Below, one piece after another: positions 34,753 to 43,245 of a DNA stretch of 43,617 nt (positions are counted from its first letter, which is position 1; the number at the start of each line of letters is the position of its first letter). The translations under genes were made by a program, and so were the position numbers. The stretch spans positions 1 through 43,617 of the forward strand of contig CAIYJE010000077.1 of assembly GCA_903926465.1 (NCBI GenBank), in the 5' to 3' direction. The DNA is from an uncultured Planctomycetales bacterium (GTDB lineage Bacteria; Planctomycetota; Planctomycetia; Isosphaerales; Isosphaeraceae). Below the pieces are notes generated by a model. It was not told where the DNA came from and did not search any database. It saw nothing but the letters and a program-made list of their open reading frames with translations.

Positions 34753-37371
34753 TCAGCCAAGCTTGGCCCGGACAACTTCCAGGGCCTTGGCCACAGCGTC
34801 CTGGATCTTGGCGGGGTCTTTGCCACCCGCCTGAGCAAAGTCTGGCCGGCCACCGCCACCGCCGCCAACCACGGGGGCAACTTCCTTGAGCCAGTTGCCG
34901 GCATGGAGACCACGAACAACCAGGTCGGGGGTGAGGCCGGCGGCCAGCACCACCTTGCCGTCGGCGTGAGTGATCAAGAGCACAGCCAGATTCGTTTCGG
35001 TCTTACGGCGAAGTACGTCGATGAGTTGACGGAGTTCGTCTGGACCCACACCTTCAAGCGATGCCGCCACAATCCGAACCTCACCGGCCTGGGTTGCCTC
35101 CGAGAGGAGGTCGTCGGCCGAGGTCTTGGGGGTGGTATCTGCCTTGCGCTGGGCGAGTTGCTTCTTGAGGGTTTTGATCTCGTCAGCGAGCTGGCCGATT
35201 CGGTCGGCGAGCATGGCGGGTGGGACTTTGAGTGCCGACACGGCCTGATTGAGGGCGTCTTCTTGCTGACGGATCAGCTCAAGCGCGGCTCTGCCGGTCA
35301 CGGCCGTGATTCGGCGGGTGCCGGCCGACACCGATTCCTCACCCAGAATCTTGAACAGGCCAACCTGACCAACCTGGTCGAGATGAATACCGCCGCAGAG
35401 TTCCCGGGAGAAATCTCCCATCTCCACCACTCGAACTGTTTCGGGGTACTTTTCGCCGAAAAGGGCCATGGCGCCCAGCTTCCTCGCGTCTTCGAGTGGC
35501 ATCAAGGACGAGCGAACCGCTTCACCACGAATGATTCGATCGTTGACGGTCTCTTCGATCGCGCGAAGCCGCTCTCGACCCACAGCCTCGGGATTCGCAA
35601 AGTCGAAGCGAAGCCGGTCTGGCTCAACCTTGCTTCCTGCCTGCTGGGCGTGCTTGCCCAGATGCTTGTGAAGGGCGTGATGGAGCACGTGCGTGGCCGA
35701 GTGGGCTCGACGGATCGCCAGTCGTCGCTCGGGATCGACCTCGGCCCGCACACTCGCTCCGAGTGAAACCGAGCCACTGCTCAAACGACCAATATGGAGG
35801 ATGAAATCATTCTCACGCTGGGTATCTTCCACGTGGAATGAGAACCCTTCGCCCCGGATCACACCGGTATCACCAACCTGACCACCCGACTCACCGTAGA
35901 AGGGGGACTGATCGAGGATCAGGACAATTGGCGGGCCCCCATCGCTGGCGCTGGCGGTTTCGGCCAGGTGGTTTTGTTCGAGAATGCCGATGACCTTGGA
36001 ATCGGCCGTGGTGGCCTCATATCCCAGGAACTTTGCTCCCTGATGATAGGCTTCCTTGAGCGTATCGAGCGGTCCGGTGGCGAAAACATCGGCCGCCTCC
36101 GTGGTACCGCGCGAGGTCAGAGCATGCTGCTCAAGCTCGGCTTTGAAACCGGCCATGTCTACTCGCAGATTATGGTCGGTGGCCAGGCTATCTACGATCT
36201 CGACCGGAATTCCATAGGTGGCGTGCAGGCTGAACGCGTCCTTGGCGGCAATCACGTCGGAACCGGTGGCGCTGGTCTTGCGGAAGGTATCTTGCAAGAG
36301 ACGCATTCCGTTTTCCAGGTTCCGCAGGAAGCGTTCCTCTTCCTCACGAACCACGGTCTGGATCCTTGGCACGCTATCGGCCAGGTCGGGGTAGCCCCCC
36401 TTCATGGACTCTGCGACGGATGGCACCAGATGGAACAGGAACGGATCTCGCTGACCCATCTGGTAGGCATCGAGTACCGCACGCCTGAGCAAGCGGCGGA
36501 TCACATAGCCCTGCTTCTCTGGCCCGGGCCGAACATTTTCATGAATGCAGAAGGTCAGAGCACGGGCATGGTCGCTGATCCGACGCACCCGTACACCATC
36601 CGCGGCATCGGCAATTTTGCCGTAATCCAGGTGCAGGGCATCGGCCGCGGCCGCCACAATGGGCCGGAAAATGTCGATCTCAAAGTTCGAGCGAGCTCCC
36701 TGCATGGCGGCCGCCATCCGTTCCAGACCCATCCCAGTGTCAATATTCTTATTCGGCAGTGGCTCAAGCTGGCCAGGCCCCACCCGATTGAACTGGGTGA
36801 AGACGAGGTTCCAGATCTCCACTTCTTCGATCCCATCGCCGTGATAGAAGATCTCGGAGCAGGGGCCGCAGACGCCGTTGGGGCCATGAGTCGGTGCGCT
36901 GGCCGGCCAGAAATTGTCATCCTCACCCAGCCGCCGGATTCGGTTGGCGGGAATGCCAATTTCCTTGTTCCAGATATTAAACGCCTCGTCATCGTCGAGG
37001 TAAACCGTGAAGCTGAGACGCTCTGGGGCAATGTGCAACCTTTGGGTGAGCAGTTCCCAGGCCCAGTGAATCGCCTCTCGTTTGAAGTAATCTCCAAACG
37101 AGAAATTGCCAAGCATCTCGAAGAACGTCATGTGACGCGGCGTCTTGCCAACGTTCTCAATGTCGCCCGTACGAATGCACTTCTGGCAGGTTGTCGCCCG
37201 TTTGAAGGTGGGGTCGCCCAGCCCCATGAACTCTCGCTTGAACTGGTTCATTCCTGCCGGAGTGAACAGTACGGTGGGGTCATTGGGCACTAGCACATCG
37301 CTCGGCTTGCGGACGCAGCCTTTGGAGGCGAAGAAGTCGAGGTACGCTTCGCGCAATTCATCGGTCTTCAT
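34753..37371 (-). CDS. alaS: Alanine-tRNA ligase
   Basis: The 872-residue protein is a full-length alanyl-tRNA synthetase. The class II catalytic domain starts FFASKGCVRKPSDVLVPNDPTVLFTPAGMNQF, with the class II motif 2 region near MTFFEMLGNFSFGDYF. The tRNA-recognition domain follows. The editing domain has the zinc site in AHSATHVLHHAL (two histidines in HxxxH) and CGGIH (Cys and His). A coiled-coil linker (LADEIKTLKKQLAQRKADT) and the glycine-rich C-Ala domain (GGGGGGRPDFAQAGGKDPAKI) complete it. It charges tRNA-Ala and clears mischarged Ser and Gly. GGAAGA precedes the ATG at 37371. Its upstream region has several hairpins, discussed in the findings. Confidence 0.97.
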   Translation of the reverse strand: MKTDELREAYLDFFASKGCVRKPSDVLVPNDPTVLFTPAGMNQFKREFMGLGDPTFKRATTCQKCIRTGDIENVGKTPRHMTFFEMLGNFSFGDYFKREAIHWAWELLTQRLHIAPERLSFTVYLDDDEAFNIWNKEIGIPANRIRRLGEDDNFWPASAPTHGPNGVCGPCSEIFYHGDGIEEVEIWNLVFTQFNRVGPGQLEPLPNKNIDTGMGLERMAAAMQGARSNFEIDIFRPIVAAAADALHLDYGKIADAADGVRVRRISDHARALTFCIHENVRPGPEKQGYVIRRLLRRAVLDAYQMGQRDPFLFHLVPSVAESMKGGYPDLADSVPRIQTVVREEEERFLRNLENGMRLLQDTFRKTSATGSDVIAAKDAFSLHATYGIPVEIVDSLATDHNLRVDMAGFKAELEQHALTSRGTTEAADVFATGPLDTLKEAYHQGAKFLGYEATTADSKVIGILEQNHLAETASASDGGPPIVLILDQSPFYGESGGQVGDTGVIRGEGFSFHVEDTQRENDFILHIGRLSSGSVSLGASVRAEVDPERRLAIRRAHSATHVLHHALHKHLGKHAQQAGSKVEPDRLRFDFANPEAVGRERLRAIEETVNDRIIRGEAVRSSLMPLEDARKLGAMALFGEKYPETVRVVEMGDFSRELCGGIHLDQVGQVGLFKILGEESVSAGTRRITAVTGRAALELIRQQEDALNQAVSALKVPPAMLADRIGQLADEIKTLKKQLAQRKADTTPKTSADDLLSEATQAGEVRIVAASLEGVGPDELRQLIDVLRRKTETNLAVLLITHADGKVVLAAGLTPDLVVRGLHAGNWLKEVAPVVGGGGGGRPDFAQAGGKDPAKIQDAVAKALEVVRAKLG

Positions 37372-37884
37372 CAGCGTCTATCTTCCGGTCCGTCTAGGGT
37401 AGGGGCGATGCCACAAGTTTCAAACCAGGCCTGGTTCAGCCGGTCTCATCGCTTCCCATGATACACAACATTTTTCAACCTCCCAAGACGAAGGAAAACT
37501 CACCCGATCTTGGACATGCCTGCGGCCTGGATCTGGGAACCTGTTCCCAATGCCAAGGTGCTCCCAGGCACAGAGGCCTGGCTGGCTAGATTTCGTCCAC
37601 CTCACCCGTGGTTCGTAGGGCATTGAGGTGATTTCAAAACGGTAACCGTTCCCTCGCGGACCTGAAGCTATTCACTGTGTGGAAGCCTTTCCCAGACAGG
37701 CCAACCGGATCGAGCTACGGTTCTGGATTCCAACGCCAAAGGTGGTTCCTTCGCCCTCCCGAAAATCAGGGAATCAAGACCACGGAACAATTTGAGTGCC
37801 TCTCTTAGCCCGTTTTGCGTCTCTGAACTCACACCCTGCCAGCGTGGCTCCAAATCTGACCATTTGAAATGAAAGGTACTTTTC
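37372..37884. other. Intergenic region of about 510 bases between alaS and the DUF2382 gene
   Basis: No gene was recognised. The alaS-proximal half is rich in inverted repeats: a 14-base perfect palindrome AACCAGGCCTGGTT (37423-37436), and TGGGAAC (37534-37540) pairing with GTTCCCA (37543-37549) inside outer CTTGG/CCAAG arms. Further CCAGG/CCTGG pairs lie near 37565-37585. The half nearer the DUF2382 gene is less structured apart from the start-codon hairpin. Both divergent promoters should lie here. Confidence 0.4.
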
Positions 37885-37886
37885 AT
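37869..37886 (+). promoter_or_regulatory. Hairpin covering the ribosome site and start of the DUF2382 gene, candidate RNA thermometer
   Basis: ATGAAAG (37869-37875) can pair with TTTTCAT (37880-37886) around the loop GTAC, giving six A-U/G-C pairs and one G-U. The 5' arm contains the AAAGG ribosome site, and the 3' arm reaches the first two bases of the ATG (37885-37887). The stem is A-U-rich, so it should melt with modest heating. The layout resembles fourU-type thermometers, although here the U-run is downstream of the ribosome site. Confidence 0.4.
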
Positions 37887-38841
37887 GCGGACGCTTTTCG
37901 GACTCTCCCAAGACGAGAACGAGGCCCACGCCCTCCTCAATTTGCTGTTCAAAGATGGCTTCACCAAAGATGAAGTCTCGATTGTGACCAAAACCAGCGC
38001 AGACGAACTAGCCACCCTGCAAAGTTCAGAAGACGCCGAGGTCCGGGCATTGGCCGACCAGGTGGCACACGGTTCGGCCGTGGTGGTGGTTCGGGCCGGC
38101 GAAGCCCACGCTGAGAAAGCTCGGCAGATTCTGACTCAGCATGGAGCCCTCCTGCGTGAAGGCCCATGGAGCGTTAATACCTCCCAGAAAGATCTCAAGA
38201 TCCGAACGCACGAACTTCACGACGGTGAGTACGTTTTGCCCGTGGTTGAGGAAAGCTTGGAAATTGGGAAGCGCCCCGTGGAACGTAGCCGGGTTCGCAT
38301 TTTCTCCCGGGTCTCGGAAAGACCGGTTGAAGAGTCGATCTCGCTCCGAAGCGAAAAGGTCCACGTGCTCCGTCGCGTTGCAAGCCGGAACGTGACCGAC
38401 GCCGACAAAAACCTCTTCCTGGACGATGCGTTCGAAATTCTGGAAATGTCAGAAGAGGCCTTCGTGAATAAAGTGGCCCGCGTTGTTGAAGAAATTGTGC
38501 TCACCAAGGAAGTGGTTGAAGAGGTCAAGACAATCCGAGACACCGTGCGTCGCTCCGATTTCCAGATCGAGCAAATCGCCGCCTTCACGGTTAAACCCGA
38601 GCTCGAAAAAGAGTTCCTCGCCTATTACGACCACGACCTGGCCTGGACCCAACGCCCGTACAATGAATTCCAGCCTGCCTTTCGGTTTGGTGTCGAGTCT
38701 GCCGAGGCCCACAAAGGCCAGAACCGCTCCTGGCAAGCCATTGAAGGAGACGTTCGCAAAACGTGGGAAGCCCTCCACCCAGGGTCCTGGGAAGTGGTGC
38801 ACGCCGCAGTTCGGCACGCCTATGAAAAGGCCAGGTCCTGA
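37885..38841 (+). CDS. DUF2382-domain stress-response-like protein
   Basis: The 318-residue cytosolic protein begins with a small domain of the general stress protein 17M/YflT type (TLFGLSQDENEAHALLNLLFKDGF, to about residue 90). A DUF2382 region follows, with characteristic beta repeats: LPVVEESLEIGKRPVERSRVRI, ERPVEESISLRSEKVHVLRR and VVEEIVLTKEVVEEV (about 110-230). The last part (SFQPAFRFGVES-like segment and WEALHPGSWEVVHAAVRHAYE) is the common C-terminal tail of such proteins. Members are linked to stress tolerance in cyanobacteria and Deinococcus, but the function is unknown. The ATG at 37885 lies within a hairpin that may regulate translation by temperature. Confidence 0.85.
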   Translation: MRTLFGLSQDENEAHALLNLLFKDGFTKDEVSIVTKTSADELATLQSSEDAEVRALADQVAHGSAVVVVRAGEAHAEKARQILTQHGALLREGPWSVNTSQKDLKIRTHELHDGEYVLPVVEESLEIGKRPVERSRVRIFSRVSERPVEESISLRSEKVHVLRRVASRNVTDADKNLFLDDAFEILEMSEEAFVNKVARVVEEIVLTKEVVEEVKTIRDTVRRSDFQIEQIAAFTVKPELEKEFLAYYDHDLAWTQRPYNEFQPAFRFGVESAEAHKGQNRSWQAIEGDVRKTWEALHPGSWEVVHAAVRHAYEKARS

Positions 38842-38888
38842 CGGGGTAATTCGCCCGCCATCCGTTCAGGTTACGCCGCAGAGTTAAT

Positions 38889-38936
38889 AACCAAGGGGTC
38901 CGCTTCCCGGCGTTCCAGGAAGCGGACCCCTTGGTT
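38889..38936. terminator. 19-base-pair hairpin between convergent genes, probable bidirectional terminator
   Basis: AACCAAGGGGTCCGCTTCC (38889-38907) pairs perfectly with 38918-38936 around a ten-base loop, and G-U pairs can extend it outward to about 38885-38940. It lies 48 bases after the DUF2382 stop and 85 bases beyond the protease stop on the other strand. It has no strong T-run. The stem is far longer than most terminators. Confidence 0.6.
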
Positions 38937-39020
38937 GTTGGGTCGAGAAACTCGGTTTGACAGGCTCGAAAATCGGCTTCAACGATCTGATTGCTATCCC
39001 AGGAACCAGAGCCTGTCGGC

Positions 39021-40529
39021 CTAGCGGGCGGGAACCACCACGTCTTTTCCGTTGGGTGAATCCGAGGCCAGAGTCAGTGTGGTATCGGCTCCCTCGGTCC
39101 GTTTCACCGCGGCCCGGAACTCGGCTGGGGTTGAAACTTCCTGGCCATCTACAGCAAGGATGACATCCCCCTTGTTGACATTGGCTTTGGCTGCAGCCGA
39201 CTGCGGTTCAACCTCAATCACACCCACCCCGCCTCGCGTCATTGCTTGCAAGGTGTCGGTGGTACTCAGACCGCCAGAGAGCACGCTGGTAAAGTCAATT
39301 CGCACGCCCCGCCAAACGGGCGGCCGATTCGTGGAAATAGCCCCACCCATCACCGGGTACTTGGACATCACCAGCGACCGCTCAACTTCCTTACCTTCAT
39401 GCAAAACCCGCAACTTCACACTCTCGCCCACCGGTACCGAAGCCAGCGCCATCTGCAGGGCACTCTCGTCATCGGTCAGGGTCATCTCACCAACCGCCAA
39501 AATTCGATCGTTCGTCGCCAGGTTCGCCTTCCAGGCGGGTGTGTTTCGTTTCACATCGCTCACGGTATTGTTCTGAATCTGGCTCAATCCGATCCCAATG
39601 AACCCATACTCCACTTCTTTCCCCTGGCTCAATTCCGCAACCGCTCTGCGCCCCAGAGCGTCAAGCGGAATCGCATAGCCGGCGGCAGCGTCGTACCCAC
39701 TGGGGCTGGCCTCCGAGGTGGTGATGCCAACCAGTTCGCCTTTCAGATTTACCACAACGCCACCGCTCATCCCCAGATTCAACCGGCTATCCAGTTGCAT
39801 CAGCGTGGACTGGTACTTGAAAAACTGCCGGATATTCATATTGATCTGCTCGCCCTGGGGCGGGTCCAACCGCCGGGCGATATTCGAAAGAATGCCCAGA
39901 CTGGCAGACGCCTGACCATCCCGTGCGCTGTTGTAAGGGTTCCCCATGGCAATCAAGAAAGCCCCCTGGCGGAGCTTGGAGGCGTCGCCGAGTGGCAGCG
40001 GAACCAGTTTCACAGGCATCGTCGAACCTGGGCGAGGGACAATCACGGCAAGGTCGGTGCGAGGGTCTGCGGCAACGATCTCGGCATCAAAGGCGGCCCC
40101 TTTGGCCCGAACTCGAATTCGTGAAGCACCTTTGAGCAAGTGATACGTGGTCAGAATCTCGCCCTGCTCACCAATCACCACCCCTCCGCCAAAGTCTCCT
40201 GGCAATGCAAAATATTCAGGTGCCACATCGTTTGGGAACCCGGGGCGAACCAGTCGAACTCCCCCGTTCTGGTTCAGCATTGGGCCAGCCTCTTCCGGCG
40301 CTGGCCCCAGAGGCAGAGGATTGCGTCCCTTGATCGCCGTGGTTTCACCGCTGTCACTCGGAATGCGGGTGATAGCCACCACCGAAGGTTGAGCCCTGGC
40401 AATGGCGTCAGCCACCCTTGCCTCAAGAGCACTCACCACATCCTGAGGCTCATCCGCACGCACGCATGCCGCAACCGACAGTCCACAGAGCCCGAAAACC
40501 GCCAGGACCCAGGTTGAGCGCATGGACAT
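39021..40529 (-). CDS. HtrA/DegP-like serine protease with PDZ domains
   Basis: This 502-residue protein has a signal peptide (MSMRSTWVLAVFGLCGLSVAACVRA; no classical lipobox, though a Cys is present). A trypsin-like domain (about 45-285) carries the triad His130 (TTYHLL), Asp159 (DPRTDLAV) and Ser255 in GMSGG. Classical members have GNSGG, so the residue before the catalytic Ser is Met rather than Asn. A divergent insert lies at about 60-110. Two PDZ domains follow (about 305-400 and 420-495; the second ends with VNKGDVILAVDGQEVS). It probably acts in the periplasm in protein quality control. The frame opens at 40658, but AGAGGTG precedes the ATG at 40529. Confidence 0.86.
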   Translation of the reverse strand: MSMRSTWVLAVFGLCGLSVAACVRADEPQDVVSALEARVADAIARAQPSVVAITRIPSDSGETTAIKGRNPLPLGPAPEEAGPMLNQNGGVRLVRPGFPNDVAPEYFALPGDFGGGVVIGEQGEILTTYHLLKGASRIRVRAKGAAFDAEIVAADPRTDLAVIVPRPGSTMPVKLVPLPLGDASKLRQGAFLIAMGNPYNSARDGQASASLGILSNIARRLDPPQGEQINMNIRQFFKYQSTLMQLDSRLNLGMSGGVVVNLKGELVGITTSEASPSGYDAAAGYAIPLDALGRRAVAELSQGKEVEYGFIGIGLSQIQNNTVSDVKRNTPAWKANLATNDRILAVGEMTLTDDESALQMALASVPVGESVKLRVLHEGKEVERSLVMSKYPVMGGAISTNRPPVWRGVRIDFTSVLSGGLSTTDTLQAMTRGGVGVIEVEPQSAAAKANVNKGDVILAVDGQEVSTPAEFRAAVKRTEGADTTLTLASDSPNGKDVVVPAR

Positions 40530-40716
40530 GGTCACAACACCTCTACCACGGAAGAGTTCGATCACGAATCGGGAGGGCCGGCCGCGGCCAGACCGAGAGT
40601 CTGCAAAGCCTGCAGTCACCGTACCGTCATTGCAGGCATAAAAGTCATCATGCCCCACTAACCACCTTCAAGGCAACCCTTCAAGCCCGCCACCTGAACT
40701 TCAGCAACCAAATAAG

Positions 40717-40756
40717 GATGGCTGGAACCCGATTACCAACTCGGGATCCAGCCATC
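40717..40756 (-). terminator. Rho-independent terminator of recA
   Basis: On the minus strand, arms of 16 bases (40741-40756 and 40717-40732) pair with a single mismatch around an eight-base loop. CCTTATTT follows directly, giving the T-rich tail expected of an intrinsic terminator. The stem starts 43 bases after the recA stop. Confidence 0.75.
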
Positions 40757-40798
40757 TCTCTGGAGTTCAGACCTGATTGGGTTCACAAACGGTTCGCA

Positions 40799-41875
40799 TC
40801 ACTCTTCTTCGTCATCGGTACCGGCGGCGTCAGCGGCTGGAACACCATCCACGGCGTTCAGCGCAAGAATCTTTGCAGCCAGTTCGTCAGCCAGAGCTGG
40901 GTTATCCCTGAGGTGGTCTTTGGACTTTTCACGCCCCTGACCAAGCCGCTGCTCACCGTAATTGAACCAGGAGCCGGACTTATCAATCAGCTTGGCCGCC
41001 AGGCCCAGATCCAGCAGGTCTCCCTCACGACTAATGCCGTGCGTATACATCATGTCGAACTCGCAGACCCGGAACGGGGGAGCCACTTTGTTCTTGACCA
41101 CCTTGACCTTCACACGGGAGCCAACAACGTCTTCGCCTTCCTTCACCGCACCAATGCGTCTGACATCGATGCGGATCGAGGAATAGAATTTCAAGGCACG
41201 GCCACCGGGAGTCGTCTCTGGGCTGCCGAACATCACACCAATCTTCTCACGAATCTGGTTGATGAAGATCAGCACCCCCTTGGAGCGGGAAACACCGCCG
41301 GTGAGCTTACGCAAGGCCTGGCTCATGAGGCGGGCCTGCACGCCCACAAAACTATCGCCAATCTCACCTTCGAGTTCAGCTTTGGGCACCAGGGCCGCCA
41401 CCGAGTCGATGACGATGATATCGACAGCGTTGGAGTTGACCAGCATCTCCGCGATCTGGAGGGCCTCTTCGGCACTCCCCGGCTGGCTGACCAGCAGGGT
41501 CTCAATATCAACGCCTAGCTTCTTGCACCAGGTCGGGTCCAGGGCATGCTCAGCGTCGATGAAAGCCGCCACCCCACCCAGGCGCTGGGCATTGGCTACG
41601 GCATGCAATGCCAGCGTGGTTTTGCCGCTCGACTCAGGACCGAAAAGCTCGACAATTCGGCCACGGGGCAGACCTTTCCCACCGAGCGAGAGGTCGAGTG
41701 ACAGGGCACCGGTTGAGATCCCCTCAACCGCAAGCCCATGCGCATCGCCCAGTTTCATGATTGAGCCGGCACCGAAAGTCTTCTCAATCTGCCCGATCGC
41801 ATTATTCAAGGCCCGCTCGTCAACAGACGATGACGGTGCAGCCTTACTTTCGGAATTGCTCTGTTTTCGCGCCAT
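40799..41875 (-). CDS. recA: Recombinase RecA
   Basis: The 358-residue protein is a full-length RecA. It has Walker A (GPESSGKTT at 79-87), Walker B region ([14 protein letters not shown]), the L1 and L2 loop regions ([48 protein letters not shown]) and the acidic C-terminal tail (AAGTDDEEE). It forms filaments on single-stranded DNA for strand exchange and drives LexA self-cleavage in organisms with an SOS system. The GGGAGG site before the ATG, a sigma-70-like promoter 60 bases upstream, and a terminator downstream make it a monocistronic unit. Confidence 0.98.
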   Translation of the reverse strand: MARKQSNSESKAAPSSSVDERALNNAIGQIEKTFGAGSIMKLGDAHGLAVEGISTGALSLDLSLGGKGLPRGRIVELFGPESSGKTTLALHAVANAQRLGGVAAFIDAEHALDPTWCKKLGVDIETLLVSQPGSAEEALQIAEMLVNSNAVDIIVIDSVAALVPKAELEGEIGDSFVGVQARLMSQALRKLTGGVSRSKGVLIFINQIREKIGVMFGSPETTPGGRALKFYSSIRIDVRRIGAVKEGEDVVGSRVKVKVVKNKVAPPFRVCEFDMMYTHGISREGDLLDLGLAAKLIDKSGSWFNYGEQRLGQGREKSKDHLRDNPALADELAAKILALNAVDGVPAADAAGTDDEEE

Positions 41876-41934
41876 GGCCGCCTCCCATTGTCGGGGGAAA
41901 TCGCACTTTGGTCATGTGTACGCAAGACCAGTAA

Positions 41935-41963
41935 AAGATAGTCATCCCTCAGGTGGAAGTCAA
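41935..41963 (-). promoter_or_regulatory. recA promoter
   Basis: On the minus strand TTGACT (41958-41963) and TATCTT (41935-41940) are spaced by exactly 17 bases. Both match the sigma-70 consensus well: the -35 at five of six and the -10 at four of six. The recA ATG is 60 bases beyond the -10. A 12-base palindrome lies six bases upstream of the -35. Confidence 0.65.
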
Positions 41964-41969
41964 CCGAGC

Positions 41970-41981
41970 AAGTTCGAACTT
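41970..41981. promoter_or_regulatory. Palindrome upstream of the recA promoter, candidate operator
   Basis: AAGTTCGAACTT is a perfect 12-base palindrome ending six bases before the -35 element. LexA sites in several phyla are built from GTTC/GAAC or GAAC/GTTC halves, and this has both halves with no spacer. Whether LexA or another regulator binds it is unknown. Confidence 0.35.
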
Positions 41982-42065
41982 CTGGGAAGCCATGCCATGA
42001 CCCAGAATGAAGCCTGCGTTCCCGGGTGGGCCGTCCCTCCCTCAGTTGAGACAGAGCCGCCCTCA

Positions 42066-43136
42066 TCAGGGAAGGTCCGAGGCGGAGATCACTTCGCCAC
42101 CCGCGCGGGTACCCAGCGCTTGCCAGACTCCCAGGCGGCCAATCCCAGACCACCAACCTTCAGGTTCCGGGCTTACTCCTGTGGGAAGTCCGAGGCGGTC
42201 GTTAAAGGGCCAACTCTGAATGCTGTCTTTCACGAATCGAACGGATCCATCACCGAAAAGTGTATGGACACCGCCAGGGTGCATGCTTGATGCGCCAATC
42301 ATGATTGGGGTCGGTAACTTGCTTCGTTTCCAGACGTTTGGAGGTACAAAGGTTGACCCCACCGTATCCCCCCAATTTCCGCACCAGTACAGCCCATGCA
42401 GATCGAAGACGGTGGATTTGAAAATGGAAAGGTGTTGCGTGGCGCGCTCAACCACGAAAATCGTGGAATCAAGCCCGTCCCGAATTCTTGAGATTGGCAT
42501 GGACGTGGGGTGAATGAAGCAACCATCGGCCTGTGCAAGTGCACGGGAATCAACGCGGCATTGAAATTGTTCAAGAGGTAGCGCGACCACTGGGAAAGTT
42601 CCGTGGAGTGCCAGGTAACTCGTGAAAGATGACTCAATTCGCTCATCCGGTTCAGCTTGTCCAAATGGAATGAGTTCGCTGGCGTCATAGTTCCGGACAC
42701 GCCCGGATGCCGTATCGCTTGGGCAAAAATAGACCCCAATGGTAGAGGTCAGCGCCGAGCGATTCTCTCGCGAGGAGATTGCTAAATCCGCATTGATCGA
42801 AGCAAACAGGGTATTCTGTTCAAGATGCGGCAGCAGCGCCACGAGGAAACTTCGGTCCAGGAAATCAGGTGTGCAACGCGGCGATTGCCTTGAGTAACGT
42901 GAATCGTAAACCGGCATGAGCCCGATGGGCAGGCTCTGCATTTGTTCGTGGTAGAGGTGCAGAGCCACGCCCATTTGCTTGAGGTGGCTGGCGCATTGTG
43001 CACGTCTTGCAGACTCTCGGACGGCCTGTGTCGCGGGCAAGATTACCACAACAAGCAGGCCAATCATCGCGAGAACCAACAACAACTCAATCAACGTCAA
43101 TCCACGTGACGAGATGTTTGCTAACCGTGGTTTCAT
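42066..43136 (-). CDS. DUF1559 family prepilin-like protein
   Basis: The 356-residue protein has a type IV prepilin-like leader: MKPRLANISSRG, cleavage between Gly12 and Leu13, Glu at position +5, and a hydrophobic helix (LTLIELLLVLAMIGLLVVVI). DUF1559 follows, with LPATQAVRESARRAQCASHLKQ, the central disulfide-like cysteines and the C-terminal HPGGVHTLFGDGSVRFV motif. This is the largest planctomycetal family of pilin-like or secretion-related proteins. It is probably exported and held in the membrane by its helix. The function is unknown. A GAGG site precedes the ATG. It lies upstream of recA on the same strand, but recA has its own promoter. Confidence 0.92.
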   Translation of the reverse strand: MKPRLANISSRGLTLIELLLVLAMIGLLVVVILPATQAVRESARRAQCASHLKQMGVALHLYHEQMQSLPIGLMPVYDSRYSRQSPRCTPDFLDRSFLVALLPHLEQNTLFASINADLAISSRENRSALTSTIGVYFCPSDTASGRVRNYDASELIPFGQAEPDERIESSFTSYLALHGTFPVVALPLEQFQCRVDSRALAQADGCFIHPTSMPISRIRDGLDSTIFVVERATQHLSIFKSTVFDLHGLYWCGNWGDTVGSTFVPPNVWKRSKLPTPIMIGASSMHPGGVHTLFGDGSVRFVKDSIQSWPFNDRLGLPTGVSPEPEGWWSGIGRLGVWQALGTRAGGEVISASDLP

Positions 43137-43169
43137 GGATGCAACCTCAATAATTCTACAGCGCTATAT

Positions 43170-43245
43170 CTACTTCCATTTACATTTCGGTATCTCGGAT
43201 AAGTCGATGCCCAGTTCGCTGAGTCTTGCTTGCTGTCGCTTGATG
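43170..43245 (-). pseudogene. Possible 3' remnant of a gene cut by the IS66 element
   Basis: Outside the IS end, the minus strand carries an open frame that encodes ...IKRQQARLSELGIDLSEI and ends at a TAG (43170-43172). It lacks a start codon of its own. The frame continues across the IS end, so it may be chance. I do not recognise the protein. Confidence 0.25.
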
